From a virus, in the IMG/VR virus record IMGVR_UViG_3300028536_000126, positions 1 through 45,934 of that record: 45,934 nucleotides of DNA. One strand, written 5' to 3'. This document shows positions 38,262-45,269 of this stretch, piece by piece; the stretch's first letter is position 1; each line of letters begins with the position of its first letter. Below the pieces are notes generated by a model that was not told where the DNA came from, made no database searches, and was given only the letters and a program-made list of their open reading frames with translations. Position numbers and translations under genes: made by a program.

Positions 38262-38507
38262 ATGGACAGCGCATACCACTTCGCGGCGGCCGAGTACGCC
38301 CTGGCCAGCCTGTCCACCGCCGACCCGATACCGGCGCCGGAGACCTGCGAGTTGTGGCTGCGCGCGGCGGCGGTGCACGCCCAGCTGGCCGCTGTCGCGC
38401 TGGAGGCGGAGAAGGCGCTGGGCGGGGTGATGCGGGAGTCGTGGATGTTCACCCTGCACGCGCGCCCGGGGGGCGCCGCCGAGACGAAGTGTGCGTGCAC
38501 GGCATGA
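38262..38507 (+). CDS. Small helical protein
   Basis: 81 residues from ATG at 38262, GGAGG at 38249-38253. Two helices (AAAEYALASLSTADPIPAPE, LWLRAAAVHAQLAAVALEAE), ending HARPGGAAETKCACTA with two Cys. Its stop overlaps the next ATG. It resembles the gene at 42815-43030 in layout (a Tyr-Ala-rich helix and alternating Ala/Leu). Function unknown. Confidence 0.6.
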   Translation: MDSAYHFAAAEYALASLSTADPIPAPETCELWLRAAAVHAQLAAVALEAEKALGGVMRESWMFTLHARPGGAAETKCACTA

Positions 38508-38632
38508 CAACGGGGGCATGGAACGTGGTCGAGGTGTTGGTTCTGATCGGCATCGTGGCGGCGATGTGGTGTGCGCTGCTGCTGCCCGGTCGGTCCGAGC
38601 GCGACCCGAACAAGAGAGCGGGCAAGCGGTGA
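38504..38632 (+). CDS. Very small membrane protein, 42 residues
   Basis: ATG at 38504 (ATGA overlap). One membrane segment (VVEVLVLIGIVAAMWCALLL) and a basic tail (PGRSERDPNKRAGKR). Coupled to both neighbours. Confidence 0.55.
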   Translation: MTTGAWNVVEVLVLIGIVAAMWCALLLPGRSERDPNKRAGKR

Positions 38633-38763
38633 GCCGCCGAGGACGGATCGTGGTCGCCGCGGCCATCCTGGCGGCTGTCGCCCTGGGTGTCCAAGGCGGT
38701 CTGCTGGCCGGCGCTACGGCGGCCGAGCGGCGTCGCGCGCGCCGGAGCATGGGGGTGGCGTGA
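38629..38763 (+). CDS. Very small membrane-anchored protein, 44 residues
   Basis: GTG at 38629 (GTGA overlap). MSRRGRIVVAAAILAAVALG is a basic head plus membrane segment, followed by an Arg-rich end (AAERRRARRSMGVA). The stop shares a base with the next ATG. Confidence 0.5.
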   Translation: MSRRGRIVVAAAILAAVALGVQGGLLAGATAAERRRARRSMGVA

Positions 38764-39056
38764 TGGCCCTCCCGGAGCTGGTGTGCGCGGTGTGCAACAA
38801 CGAGCCGGCGGTTGGCGTGGCGGCCATCCCCGGCATGCCGATGAGCGAGGCGTACGGGCGCAAATGCCTGGACGCCAACGCCCATCCCTGGTGGGCCCTG
38901 GCGCTGCAGACGGCGTGCCTCGGCGGCCTGGAGCACGCCGCGCCTTGGTGGCGGGAGATGGTCGAGGCCACCTGCGCGCACCTGGGCCGGACGCTGGAGG
39001 AGTTCAACGCCGAGGTGGCCCGCGACATCGCGCAGATGGAGGCCGACGGTGTCTGA
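38763..39056 (+). CDS. Small Cys-rich helical protein
   Basis: 97 residues from ATG at 38763. CAVCNNEPAVG and later Cys in RKCLDANAHPWWALALQTAC and EATCAHLGRTLEEF suggest a metal or disulfide site. Helical end EVARDIAQMEADGV. Function unknown. Confidence 0.6.
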   Translation: MALPELVCAVCNNEPAVGVAAIPGMPMSEAYGRKCLDANAHPWWALALQTACLGGLEHAAPWWREMVEATCAHLGRTLEEFNAEVARDIAQMEADGV

Positions 39057-39261
39057 GATCAAACCGGACACGCCGGTCGTATTCGAGGACCGCGACGGGT
39101 TCCCGCACTGGGGTGTCGCGCTGTCCAGTGTCATCGCGTCCGGCCCGTGGCCGATCGTGCTGGTGCGGGTGGGCAAGACGCAGGTACGGGTGCCGGCCCG
39201 CGATGTGGCGATCTGGCTGCCCGGGGTCGCCGTCCTGCAGGCGAGGGCGGCGACCTCATGA
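39049..39261 (+). CDS. Small beta-rich protein
   Basis: 70 residues from GTG at 39049. Strand-rich (PVVFEDRDGFPHWGVALSSV, PIVLVRVGKTQVRVPARDVA), probably a small SH3-like or KOW-like barrel. Overlaps both neighbours by a few bases. Function unknown. Confidence 0.55.
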   Translation: MSEIKPDTPVVFEDRDGFPHWGVALSSVIASGPWPIVLVRVGKTQVRVPARDVAIWLPGVAVLQARAATS

Positions 39262-39434
39262 GCTGGAGCTGGCCGAAGTGCCCCACCTGCCGCCAAGACA
39301 TGGGCATCGCCAAGATCGGCGCCCCGGTGCGCACCTATCACCTGTGCGGCACCTGCGACATCAAGATCCAGGTAGACCCGCCGGTGGTCGAGGACGTGCA
39401 GCTGCCGCTGTTCGAGCTTGAGGAGGAGCCGTGA
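39258..39434 (+). CDS. Small zinc-ribbon protein
   Basis: 58 residues from ATG at 39258. CPTCRQDMG and CGTCDIKI are two CxxC knuckles 19 residues apart, a typical zinc ribbon. Acidic C-terminus (FELEEEP). Possible role in transcription or DNA processing; not recognised further. Confidence 0.65.
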   Translation: MSWSWPKCPTCRQDMGIAKIGAPVRTYHLCGTCDIKIQVDPPVVEDVQLPLFELEEEP

Positions 39435-39658
39435 CGGCCACCATCCCGGCCCGGGTCACCTGGCTGGAGCAGACCGAGAAGCTGCGCGCCAATCCTGGCG
39501 TGTGGTTCCCGCTGGTGACCCGGGCGACCCGGGACGGGGCCCGCTCGCTGGTGTCCCAGATTAACCGTGGCGTGCTGTACGCGTGGCGCCCGGCCGGCGA
39601 CTTCGAGGCCCGCGCCGAGGGTCTCGAAGTGCACGCCCGTTTCCTCGGCGACGGCTAG
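39431..39658 (+). CDS. Small protein of unknown function
   Basis: 75 residues from GTG at 39431 (GTGA overlap). The sequence ARVTWLEQTEKLRANPGVWF, then ARSLVSQINRGVLYAWRPAG and DFEARAEGLEVHARFLGDG recalls short actinophage proteins of mixed fold. Function unknown. Confidence 0.6.
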   Translation: MTATIPARVTWLEQTEKLRANPGVWFPLVTRATRDGARSLVSQINRGVLYAWRPAGDFEARAEGLEVHARFLGDG

Positions 39659-39681
39659 ACCGCGTTGGGCCAGGAGGAGTC

Positions 39682-39969
39682 GTGTCAGCAACCGAAGAGC
39701 TACCCCAAGCGTCCTACCAAGACCTCCGCCAAGTGGGCGTCTCCCCTCGCCAGATCGACATCTGGACGCGCTACGGCTTTCTGATCACGACGACTCCCCG
39801 CCCCGGCTCCGGCTACGCCCGGCGCTGGCCGGTGGAAGAACTCGAAGTGGCACGACGAATGGTGGCGTACATGCAGGTCGGCCTGTCGGTTCGAGCGGCC
39901 AATCACGCGGCGCGCCACGACGGATTGCTCCCCGGTGGGGCCTGGCGAATTTCGGAGACGACGACGTGA
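39682..39969 (+). CDS. MerR-like HTH protein
   Basis: 95 residues from GTG at 39682 with AGGAGG at 39672-39677. YQDLRQVGVSPRQIDIWTRY, GFLITTTPRPGSGYARRWPV and EELEVARRMVAYMQVGLSVR form the winged helix-turn-helix of MerR-type proteins, where the first helix finds DNA. It is short, with no effector domain. Possible transcription regulator of the early genes. Confidence 0.7.
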   Translation: MSATEELPQASYQDLRQVGVSPRQIDIWTRYGFLITTTPRPGSGYARRWPVEELEVARRMVAYMQVGLSVRAANHAARHDGLLPGGAWRISETTT

Positions 39970-40247
39970 TGCTCATCCATCGGTGCACCTGCGGACACCC
40001 TGACATCTACCACCACAAGCGGCTGCTGTGCTCGCACGGGCAGTGCCTACAGAAGTGCAAGCAGTTCGACTCGATCAGCCCGGAGCCGGAGCTGGTTCCG
40101 ACGTTCCTGTGGCGGGACGGCCGGGTCGAACAGAACGACGCGATCCTGACGCCCGGCTCGGCGTACGGGCCGCCCGCACAACCGGACCGGCTGTGCAACT
40201 GCGAGCGCTGCCAGGAGATTTACGCCAACTCCTCGCTGGTGGCGTGA
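39969..40247 (+). CDS. Small Cys/His-rich protein
   Basis: 92 residues from ATG at 39969 (a GTG codon directly precedes it). RCTCGHPDIYHHKRLLCSHG, CLQKCKQF and CNCERCQEIY give about two zinc sites. Between them is an acidic, Trp-containing segment. Function unknown. Confidence 0.6.
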   Translation: MLIHRCTCGHPDIYHHKRLLCSHGQCLQKCKQFDSISPEPELVPTFLWRDGRVEQNDAILTPGSAYGPPAQPDRLCNCERCQEIYANSSLVA

Positions 40248-40248
40248 G

Positions 40249-40692
40249 ATGGCCGCCAAGCGCAGCAGCTGCGCCTCCTGTGCGCGACCGATGTGCACGT
40301 CTTCGAAGCAGCGCAAGGATCCGAAGGCCAAGGCCGCCCTGCGGAAGATCACCCCGAAGCTGGTGTTCCACACCGCGCACGGGTTGTGCGAGGGCTGCTC
40401 CAGTCGGGAGCGCCGGGCGGCGGGCGCGTTGCAGGTGACCCTGATCGCGCCGGACCGCCCGGCCTGGATGCGCGCCGGCCTGGGCGCCTGCGCCTCGGTG
40501 GACCCGGAGCTGTGGTACCCGGAGGAAGGCGGCCCGGCCAATCGCACGGCTCGGCGGATCTGCCGGGGCTGTCCGTTCCGGGCGCCGTGCCTGGAGTGGG
40601 CCCTACAGAACCAGGAGAAGTGGGGCATCTGGGGGGACACCACCCCGGATGAGCGCCGGCAACTGATCAAGGCCCGGAGTGACGCGGCATGA
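40249..40692 (+). CDS. WhiB-family regulator with extra N-terminal Cys region
   Basis: 147 residues. WhiB proteins are iron-sulfur transcription factors found only in actinobacteria and their phages. The four cluster Cys are Cys81 (GACASVDPELWY), Cys105, Cys108 and Cys114 in CRGCPFRAPCLEWAL, and GIWGDTTPDERR is the WhiB turn (GxWGG-type, with Asp for Gly). Residues 1-60 add a Cys-rich basic region (CASCARPMC and CEGC) that is not part of the core family and may bind zinc. Likely an anti-host or phage transcription control protein. Confidence 0.88.
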   Translation: MAAKRSSCASCARPMCTSSKQRKDPKAKAALRKITPKLVFHTAHGLCEGCSSRERRAAGALQVTLIAPDRPAWMRAGLGACASVDPELWYPEEGGPANRTARRICRGCPFRAPCLEWALQNQEKWGIWGDTTPDERRQLIKARSDAA

Positions 40693-40703
40693 TGACCATC
40701 AAC

Positions 40704-40733
40704 TTGACCCGAGATCTACATAGGGTCTATTGT
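40704..40733 (+). promoter_or_regulatory. Sigma-70-type promoter with internal inverted repeat
   Basis: TTGACC (40704-40709) and TATTGT (40728-40733) are 18 bases apart. GACCC and GGGTC flank 12 bases in the spacer region (40706-40727), so a dimeric regulator could bind over the promoter. It lies in the 124-base gap after the WhiB gene and should drive the recombination genes. Confidence 0.65.
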
Positions 40734-40743
40734 GTGGACAGCA

Positions 40744-40782
40744 CCAACCCCCGCACTTTGCTTGGCGGCAGACGGGGATTGG
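40744..40782 (+). promoter_or_regulatory. Leader hairpin downstream of the promoter
   Basis: CCAACCCCCG and CGGGGATTGG form a 10-base-pair stem with one mismatch around a 19-base loop, just after the expected transcription start. It may affect stability or translation of the message. Confidence 0.45.
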
Positions 40783-40816
40783 TGGCAACCGAAACTGTCA
40801 GAGAAGGGCTGCGCTC

Positions 40817-41182
40817 GTGAGTGTACCCGGCATGCTTCCCGAGCTCGTCGACTCCGTCATGGAGCCCCTGGAGCTGGAGTACGTGCTCGCCCGGTTCGAT
40901 CGGCAGGTCGAGTTCAAGGCGGTGCCGTTCCGCGAGCTCCCGGCCTGTGAGTGCGGCACCCCGGACTGCGCGGGCCTGGCCGCCGAGGCCGTCGTTTCCT
41001 ACCACCACTGGGTGCCGCCGGTTAGCCCATTCGGCACTGGTTACCGCAGTCACACCTACCGCCATGCCCTCAACGGTGGCTGCCTCGGTTGGGAATTGCG
41101 CCAGCTGACCAGTTCGGGAGCACGCCTGGTGCCAGAAAAATTGACCGTCGAGATTCTCATGATCAAAAAGGAGCGGGCCTGA
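40817..41182 (+). CDS. Small protein, first gene of the recombination operon
   Basis: 121 residues from GTG at 40817, with AAGGG about ten bases upstream. The acidic head (VDSVMEPLELEYVLARFDRQ) is followed by CECGTPDCAG, a likely metal site, and a region with several His and Trp (YHHWVPPVSPFGTGYRSHTY). Not recognised. Coupled to the next gene. Confidence 0.6.
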   Translation: MSVPGMLPELVDSVMEPLELEYVLARFDRQVEFKAVPFRELPACECGTPDCAGLAAEAVVSYHHWVPPVSPFGTGYRSHTYRHALNGGCLGWELRQLTSSGARLVPEKLTVEILMIKKERA

Positions 41183-41670
41183 TGTCCAGCCAGAATGACC
41201 GCGAGCTGGCCGGGCGGGCTGTTTTCGCCAAGATCCTGTCCGAGCAGGTCGCCGGCCTGGTCGGCGCGGTGCGCAAGCATGTCGAGCCGAACCTGGAGCC
41301 CGGTGAGCACGTTGTCGGCCAGCTCGCCGATGGCACCCGGATCGGCAAGGTGATGCGCACCGAGACCCCGGTCACCGTGGACGTCATCGACGAAGACGCC
41401 CTGGTGCAGTGGATCCTCGACAACCGCCCCGACGAGATCGTGCCCGCCGTCCGACCCTCCTACATGGACCACCTGCGCGCGCAGGTCAAGAAGCACGGCT
41501 ATGCGTTCGACCCGGTCACCGGTGAGATCATCCCCGGCCTCAAGATCGGCCAGGGCACACCGGCCTACAAGCCGGTCCCCACCGACGAAGGTCGCGCGCT
41601 GGTCCAGGCCAAGCTGTCCGAGCTCATCGCGGGCGGCCTTCTCGAGCTACCACCCTCCGGTGAGTCGTGA
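41182..41670 (+). CDS. Protein of unknown function near the annealing protein
   Basis: 162 residues from ATG at 41182; AAAGGAG is about nine bases upstream. Helical start (ELAGRAVFAKILSEQVAGLV), a strand region (EHVVGQLADGTRIGKVMRTE, TPVTVDVIDEDALVQWIL) and an Ile/Leu-rich end. Proteins like this precede recombination genes in Streptomyces-type phages; a role in replication or recombination is plausible. Confidence 0.6.
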   Translation: MSSQNDRELAGRAVFAKILSEQVAGLVGAVRKHVEPNLEPGEHVVGQLADGTRIGKVMRTETPVTVDVIDEDALVQWILDNRPDEIVPAVRPSYMDHLRAQVKKHGYAFDPVTGEIIPGLKIGQGTPAYKPVPTDEGRALVQAKLSELIAGGLLELPPSGES

Positions 41671-41870
41671 GGAGCGAGCGGCCACCGGCGCACACCCGGA
41701 TCCAGTGGGCCATCGAGTTCATCAACCGCTACGACCCGGGCCAGAAGCACGTCCTGCTCAAGGACAACGAGGCCGCTGCGCGCAGCCACAGCAGCAACAC
41801 CGGCGCGGTGCTGCTGCGCCGCACGGTGACCTACTCCGAGTTCGAGGAGGTCCGCGATGGGCCGCCGTGA
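41667..41870 (+). CDS. Small protein of unknown function
   Basis: 67 residues from GTG at 41667. HTRIQWAIEFINRYDPGQKH, then AAARSHSSNTGAVLLRRTVT and an acidic end. Overlaps the next gene by 14 bases. Not recognised. Confidence 0.55.
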   Translation: MRSERPPAHTRIQWAIEFINRYDPGQKHVLLKDNEAAARSHSSNTGAVLLRRTVTYSEFEEVRDGPP

Positions 41871-42051
41871 CCACCGCGCCTACGTCCTGACCTCGCTGGC
41901 CACCCTGTGCAAGGTCTGCGCCGGCCGGCCGATGCAGCTGCGGTTTCTGGACGGGCACACCGCCATCACCCCGGTCCCGTGCCCGCACTGCGGCTACCGC
42001 TACGGCATCCCCTACCTCTCCGCCCCCTCATATCAAGATCGGAAAATCTGA
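41857..42051 (+). CDS. Small zinc-finger-like protein
   Basis: 64 residues. LCKVCAGRPMQLRFLDGHTA and CPHCGYRYG form two CxxC pairs, a zinc ribbon. Coupled to the ERF gene by TGATG. Function unknown. Confidence 0.6.
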   Translation: MGRRDHRAYVLTSLATLCKVCAGRPMQLRFLDGHTAITPVPCPHCGYRYGIPYLSAPSYQDRKI

Positions 42052-42818
42052 TGACTGACCAGCCGACCGTTGTACAGGCCCTGGCCGCGGTGATGGAAGA
42101 CGTCCGCGCGGTGGGCAAGGGCGAGCGCAACCAGCAGCAGGGCTACCAGTTCCGGGGTATCGACTCGCTGCTCAACGCGGTGGGCCCGGCGTTCCGCAAG
42201 CACGGCGTGGTGGCCATGCCGATGTTGGAGGAGTCGTCCTGGCGGGACGTGAAGACCAATAGCGGCAAGGACTCCCGCGAGGTCACCGTCAAGGTGCGGT
42301 ACCGCTTCTACGGGCCCGCTGGCGACTACATCGACGCGGTGGTGCCCGGCGAGAGTATGGACTTCGGCGACAAGGGCGCTCCGAAGGCGATGAGTGTGGC
42401 GTACCGCATCGCGCTGATTCAGGCACTGTGCCTGCCGACGCACGACACCGACCCGGACTCCGAGTCCTTCGAGCGCGCCACCTCCGAGCAGTCCAGCGAG
42501 AGCCGGCCGGCCAACAACACGCAGGCCAGCAGCAACGGCGCCGGCTCGCGCTCACCGGCCCGGCGGGCGAACGACCTGGTGAAGATCCTGCTCACGGTGG
42601 ACAACAACGAGCGGGCCGCGACCGGCATCGAGCGCGCCGCGGAGTCGCCGGGCAAGGACATCAACGTGGTCCCGCTGCTCACCCCGGCGCAGCTCAAGGT
42701 GGTCGGTATCGAGCCGGGCACGGTGATCACGCTGACCCAGTTCGCCGCGCTGGTCGCCGACCACGTCAAGGACAACTCCACGCCCATCGAGCCGGTGGCC
42801 GAGGAGGCGAAGGCGTGA
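42051..42818 (+). CDS. erf: ERF-family single-strand annealing protein
   Basis: 255 residues from ATG at 42051. The ERF core is clear: QALAAVMEDVRAVGKGERNQ, QGYQFRGIDSLLNAVGPAFR, KHGVVAMPML, and VKVRYRFYGPAGDYIDAVVP, GESMDFGDKGAPKAMSVAYR. ERF proteins anneal complementary single strands in phage recombination and repair. Residues about 145-180 are a Ser/Asn-rich linker; the C-terminal part holds a helical domain (LLTPAQLKVVGIEPGTVITL). SSB and HNH genes follow, completing a recombination module. No exonuclease partner is seen in the window. Confidence 0.88.
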   Translation: MTDQPTVVQALAAVMEDVRAVGKGERNQQQGYQFRGIDSLLNAVGPAFRKHGVVAMPMLEESSWRDVKTNSGKDSREVTVKVRYRFYGPAGDYIDAVVPGESMDFGDKGAPKAMSVAYRIALIQALCLPTHDTDPDSESFERATSEQSSESRPANNTQASSNGAGSRSPARRANDLVKILLTVDNNERAATGIERAAESPGKDINVVPLLTPAQLKVVGIEPGTVITLTQFAALVADHVKDNSTPIEPVAEEAKA

Positions 42819-43030
42819 CGGGCCCGGAGCACTACCTGGAGGCCGAGAACATTCTGAAGCTCGTCGCTAGCCCGGACAGCGGCATAGCGTCCTACTCCGA
42901 TGCCGGAACGCTCTTCGCTTGCGCCCAGGTGCACGCGACGCTGGCACTGGCCGCCGCGTACGGCACCCAGTGCGGCGAGATGGACGTTGTCGAGCCGATC
43001 GCCGACAAGTGGCGCGCGGTGGCGTCATGA
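42815..43030 (+). CDS. Small helical protein
   Basis: 71 residues from GTG at 42815 (GTGA overlap). HYLEAENILKLVASPDSGIA, then CAQVHATLALAAAYGTQCGE gives helices with two Cys. Similar in layout to the gene at 38262-38507, perhaps a distant paralogue. Function unknown. Confidence 0.6.
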   Translation: MTGPEHYLEAENILKLVASPDSGIASYSDAGTLFACAQVHATLALAAAYGTQCGEMDVVEPIADKWRAVAS

Positions 43031-43494
43031 CCGAGGAGGAGCCGGACTACCGGCCGATCTCCCCGGAGGACCGCATCCAGGTGATCAAGGAGGTGGTGGC
43101 CGGGCTGATCCCGGCGACCGCCGCCCAGATCGGCGCCGCCCTGGGGCACCTGTCCCGCGAGCTCGGCCGGGTGAACAGGGAGATCACCGTCCAGCAGCGG
43201 GTGGTGACCATGTGCGAACGCGACTACGAGCACGAGTTCGACTTGAAGATGCTCTCTTTCGCGCACCCGCCCGACGAGAACGACGTGCCGGTGATGGTGA
43301 CCATCGCTAAGGCGATGGCACGGGTCGACCCGAAGGTTTATCAGCTCGGACTGGACCTGGACCTGGCCAAGGACCGACTGAAGGAACTGAACAACCTGTT
43401 CAAAGAGCTGGAGGACCGCATCTGGGTCGGGAAGACCAACGCGGCCACGGTTCGATCCGAGCACCAGAACTTGGGATATGGGGGAGGGTCATGA
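43027..43494 (+). CDS. Coiled-coil protein of unknown function
   Basis: 155 residues from ATG at 43027. Long helices (EDRIQVIKEVVAGLIPATAA, LDLAKDRLKELNNLFKELED) enclose a central segment with VTMCERDYEHEFDLKMLSFA. No membrane segments. It lies between the ERF and SSB genes and may act in replication or recombination, but this is context only. Confidence 0.6.
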   Translation: MTEEEPDYRPISPEDRIQVIKEVVAGLIPATAAQIGAALGHLSRELGRVNREITVQQRVVTMCERDYEHEFDLKMLSFAHPPDENDVPVMVTIAKAMARVDPKVYQLGLDLDLAKDRLKELNNLFKELEDRIWVGKTNAATVRSEHQNLGYGGGS

Positions 43495-43931
43495 ACCAGT
43501 TCTCGATGGAAGACCTGCGTCAGATGACCACCGACTGGCAGGAGGCCGCGATGGCCTCGGTGCTGGGCGACTCGGAGCGCGTCAAGGGGCTGCTCGTCCC
43601 GTCCATGGGGTGCTGGGTGAACTACGGCGCGATGATGACCATCGCCATGTTGGGCGCCACCCTCACCGCGTCAGCGATGCGGGAGCGCGCCGGTGTGCCG
43701 CCCGACGCGGATTGCGTGATTGGCGCCACCGATCTCTCCCCGCATATCGAGCAGAGCGCGGCCCAGCGGTTGGCACTCAACATGCTCCTGGCCGCCGGTA
43801 ACCGGGACTACCCAACGCTGGAGAAGGCGCTGCGGACGTTCTGCCCGCCGGACCAGGCCGGCTTGGACAACCTGGTGGCCGTGCAGTTGGAGCTGCTGGC
43901 CCTCTATCGGATGGTGATCGAATGCCCCTGA
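43491..43931 (+). CDS. Helical protein of unknown function
   Basis: 146 residues from ATG at 43491. Helices with Met/Ala (QMTTDWQEAAMASVLGDSER, GAMMTIAMLGATLTASAMRE) and a Cys/Asp stretch (PPDADCVIGATDLSPHIEQS). Ends LLALYRMVIECP. Not recognised; overlaps the HNH gene by ten bases. Confidence 0.55.
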   Translation: MNQFSMEDLRQMTTDWQEAAMASVLGDSERVKGLLVPSMGCWVNYGAMMTIAMLGATLTASAMRERAGVPPDADCVIGATDLSPHIEQSAAQRLALNMLLAAGNRDYPTLEKALRTFCPPDQAGLDNLVAVQLELLALYRMVIECP

Positions 43932-44326
43932 AGCGCGGTTCCGGTCCGAAGCGCGGCGCGGCGCTCAAGCGCGCCCGGATGGTGGTCAAGCGCAAGCCGG
44001 TGAGCCGGGAGGAGAAGGCCGGCAAGAAGCGCTGCCGGGCCCGCTCAGGGGGCGTGTGCGAGCGCTGCGGGCACCGGGGCGCCCGCGAGTGCCACCACCG
44101 CAAGAACCGCTCTCAGGGCGGCACCTGGGAGCTGTCCAATCTGCTGGACCTGTGCTCGGAGTGCCACCGCGAGGTGACCTCGTTCAAGGAGATCGCCCTG
44201 GAGCAGGGCTGGTCGGTGCGCCGCGAGCACGACCCGGCGCGGGCGTACGTGTGGTTGGCCGGCCGGGGCTATTGCTACCTGTCGGATACAGGCGAGATTT
44301 CTGACGCACAGGAAGAGGCGAGCTGA
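43922..44326 (+). CDS. HNH endonuclease
   Basis: 134 residues from ATG at 43922. After a basic head of about 35 residues the zinc-bound HNH core is visible: CERCGHRGARECHHRKNRSQ, GGTWELSNLLDLCSECHREV. The His pair is catalytic/metal binding; two CxxC pairs hold zinc. The compact core resembles phage HNH proteins linked to packaging or recombination; a mobile nuclease is also possible. Its stop overlaps the SSB start. Confidence 0.8.
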   Translation: MPLKRGSGPKRGAALKRARMVVKRKPVSREEKAGKKRCRARSGGVCERCGHRGARECHHRKNRSQGGTWELSNLLDLCSECHREVTSFKEIALEQGWSVRREHDPARAYVWLAGRGYCYLSDTGEISDAQEEAS

Positions 44327-44772
44327 TGCTGCCGAAGATTGCCGAAGTGGGCAAATTGTGGGCGGATCCGGAGATTCGGTTCACGCCGGGCGGTAAGGCG
44401 GTGTGTGATTTGCCGCTGGTGTTCAACAAGCGCAAGAAGACCGACAACGGCGGCTATGTAGACGACGGAATCTTCTGGGTGCGCGGCACCGTGTGGGGCC
44501 TGTACGCGGAGAACTGCGCCGAGACCCTGGCCAAGGGTGACCAGGTGTTTGTGATGGGCGAGCTCTACGAGGATGAGTACGTCGACAAGAAGACAAGCGA
44601 AAAACGGAAGACGATCAAATTGCGGGTCTTCGATATCGGACCAATTTTGAAGTGGAATTCTGCCAAGATCAACAGGGCTGAGCGGTCTTCCAAGACCGAG
44701 AAGCCGGACGACGACCCGTGGGCCAATCCGCCGGCCCCGGCGCTCGATTCCGACACCGAGGTGCCGTTTTGA
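44326..44772 (+). CDS. ssb: Single-stranded DNA-binding protein
   Basis: 148 residues from ATG at 44326. OB-fold pattern: EVGKLWADPEIRFTPGGKAV, CDLPLVFNKRKK, FWVRGTVWGLYAENCAETLA, KGDQVFVMGELYEDEYVDKK. The tail is acidic and ends DTEVPF, like the DDDIPF tip that recruits repair proteins. It coats single strands in replication and recombination and fits with the ERF gene upstream. Confidence 0.9.
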   Translation: MLPKIAEVGKLWADPEIRFTPGGKAVCDLPLVFNKRKKTDNGGYVDDGIFWVRGTVWGLYAENCAETLAKGDQVFVMGELYEDEYVDKKTSEKRKTIKLRVFDIGPILKWNSAKINRAERSSKTEKPDDDPWANPPAPALDSDTEVPF

Positions 44773-45224
44773 TCATCACCTCGATCCCCGAGCGCGTTGT
44801 GGAGCGCATTCGGGACAAGGTCGCCATGGGGCCGAAGGGGTGCCACATCAGCACCTACTCGGTGGCGAGCCATGGCTACGCCCAGGTCGGCTGGGGCGAG
44901 GCAGGCGAGCGCTTCCTGGTCCTAGTCCACCAGGCCATCTGGCTGATCGAGCACGGACCCATTCCTGACGGTATGACCGTCGACCACGAGTGCAAGAACA
45001 GGCGCTGCATGCGTCTGTCGCATCTCAGGTTGATCACCAACCTGGAGAACGCCCGTCGTACCCATGGACGTGATTGGCCGCTCGGGGAGTGCGCTCAAGG
45101 CCATCTCGACGCCGACCACTGGGTTCCGGCCCGCGGGCGAACCAAGGGCCACTGCGGGCTCTGCCTGAGCATCGCCCGCGCCAAGTACGACCTGAAGATA
45201 CGGCGCGAGCGCGCCGCCGCTTGA
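44769..45224 (+). CDS. HNH homing-type endonuclease
   Basis: 151 residues from TTG at 44769, which overlaps the SSB stop. The HNH core reads LVHQAIWLIEHGPIPDGMTV, DHECKNRRCMRLSHLRLITN, LENARR, the classical group found in free-standing phage homing enzymes, with a Cys pair in RRCMRL and CGLC at the end for zinc. It sits between replication genes, a common site for such mobile genes. Confidence 0.8.
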   Translation: MIITSIPERVVERIRDKVAMGPKGCHISTYSVASHGYAQVGWGEAGERFLVLVHQAIWLIEHGPIPDGMTVDHECKNRRCMRLSHLRLITNLENARRTHGRDWPLGECAQGHLDADHWVPARGRTKGHCGLCLSIARAKYDLKIRRERAAA

Positions 45225-45269
45225 TCACCGCTCCCCGCGTTTTCAACCGGATGAACAAGGAGAATGACC

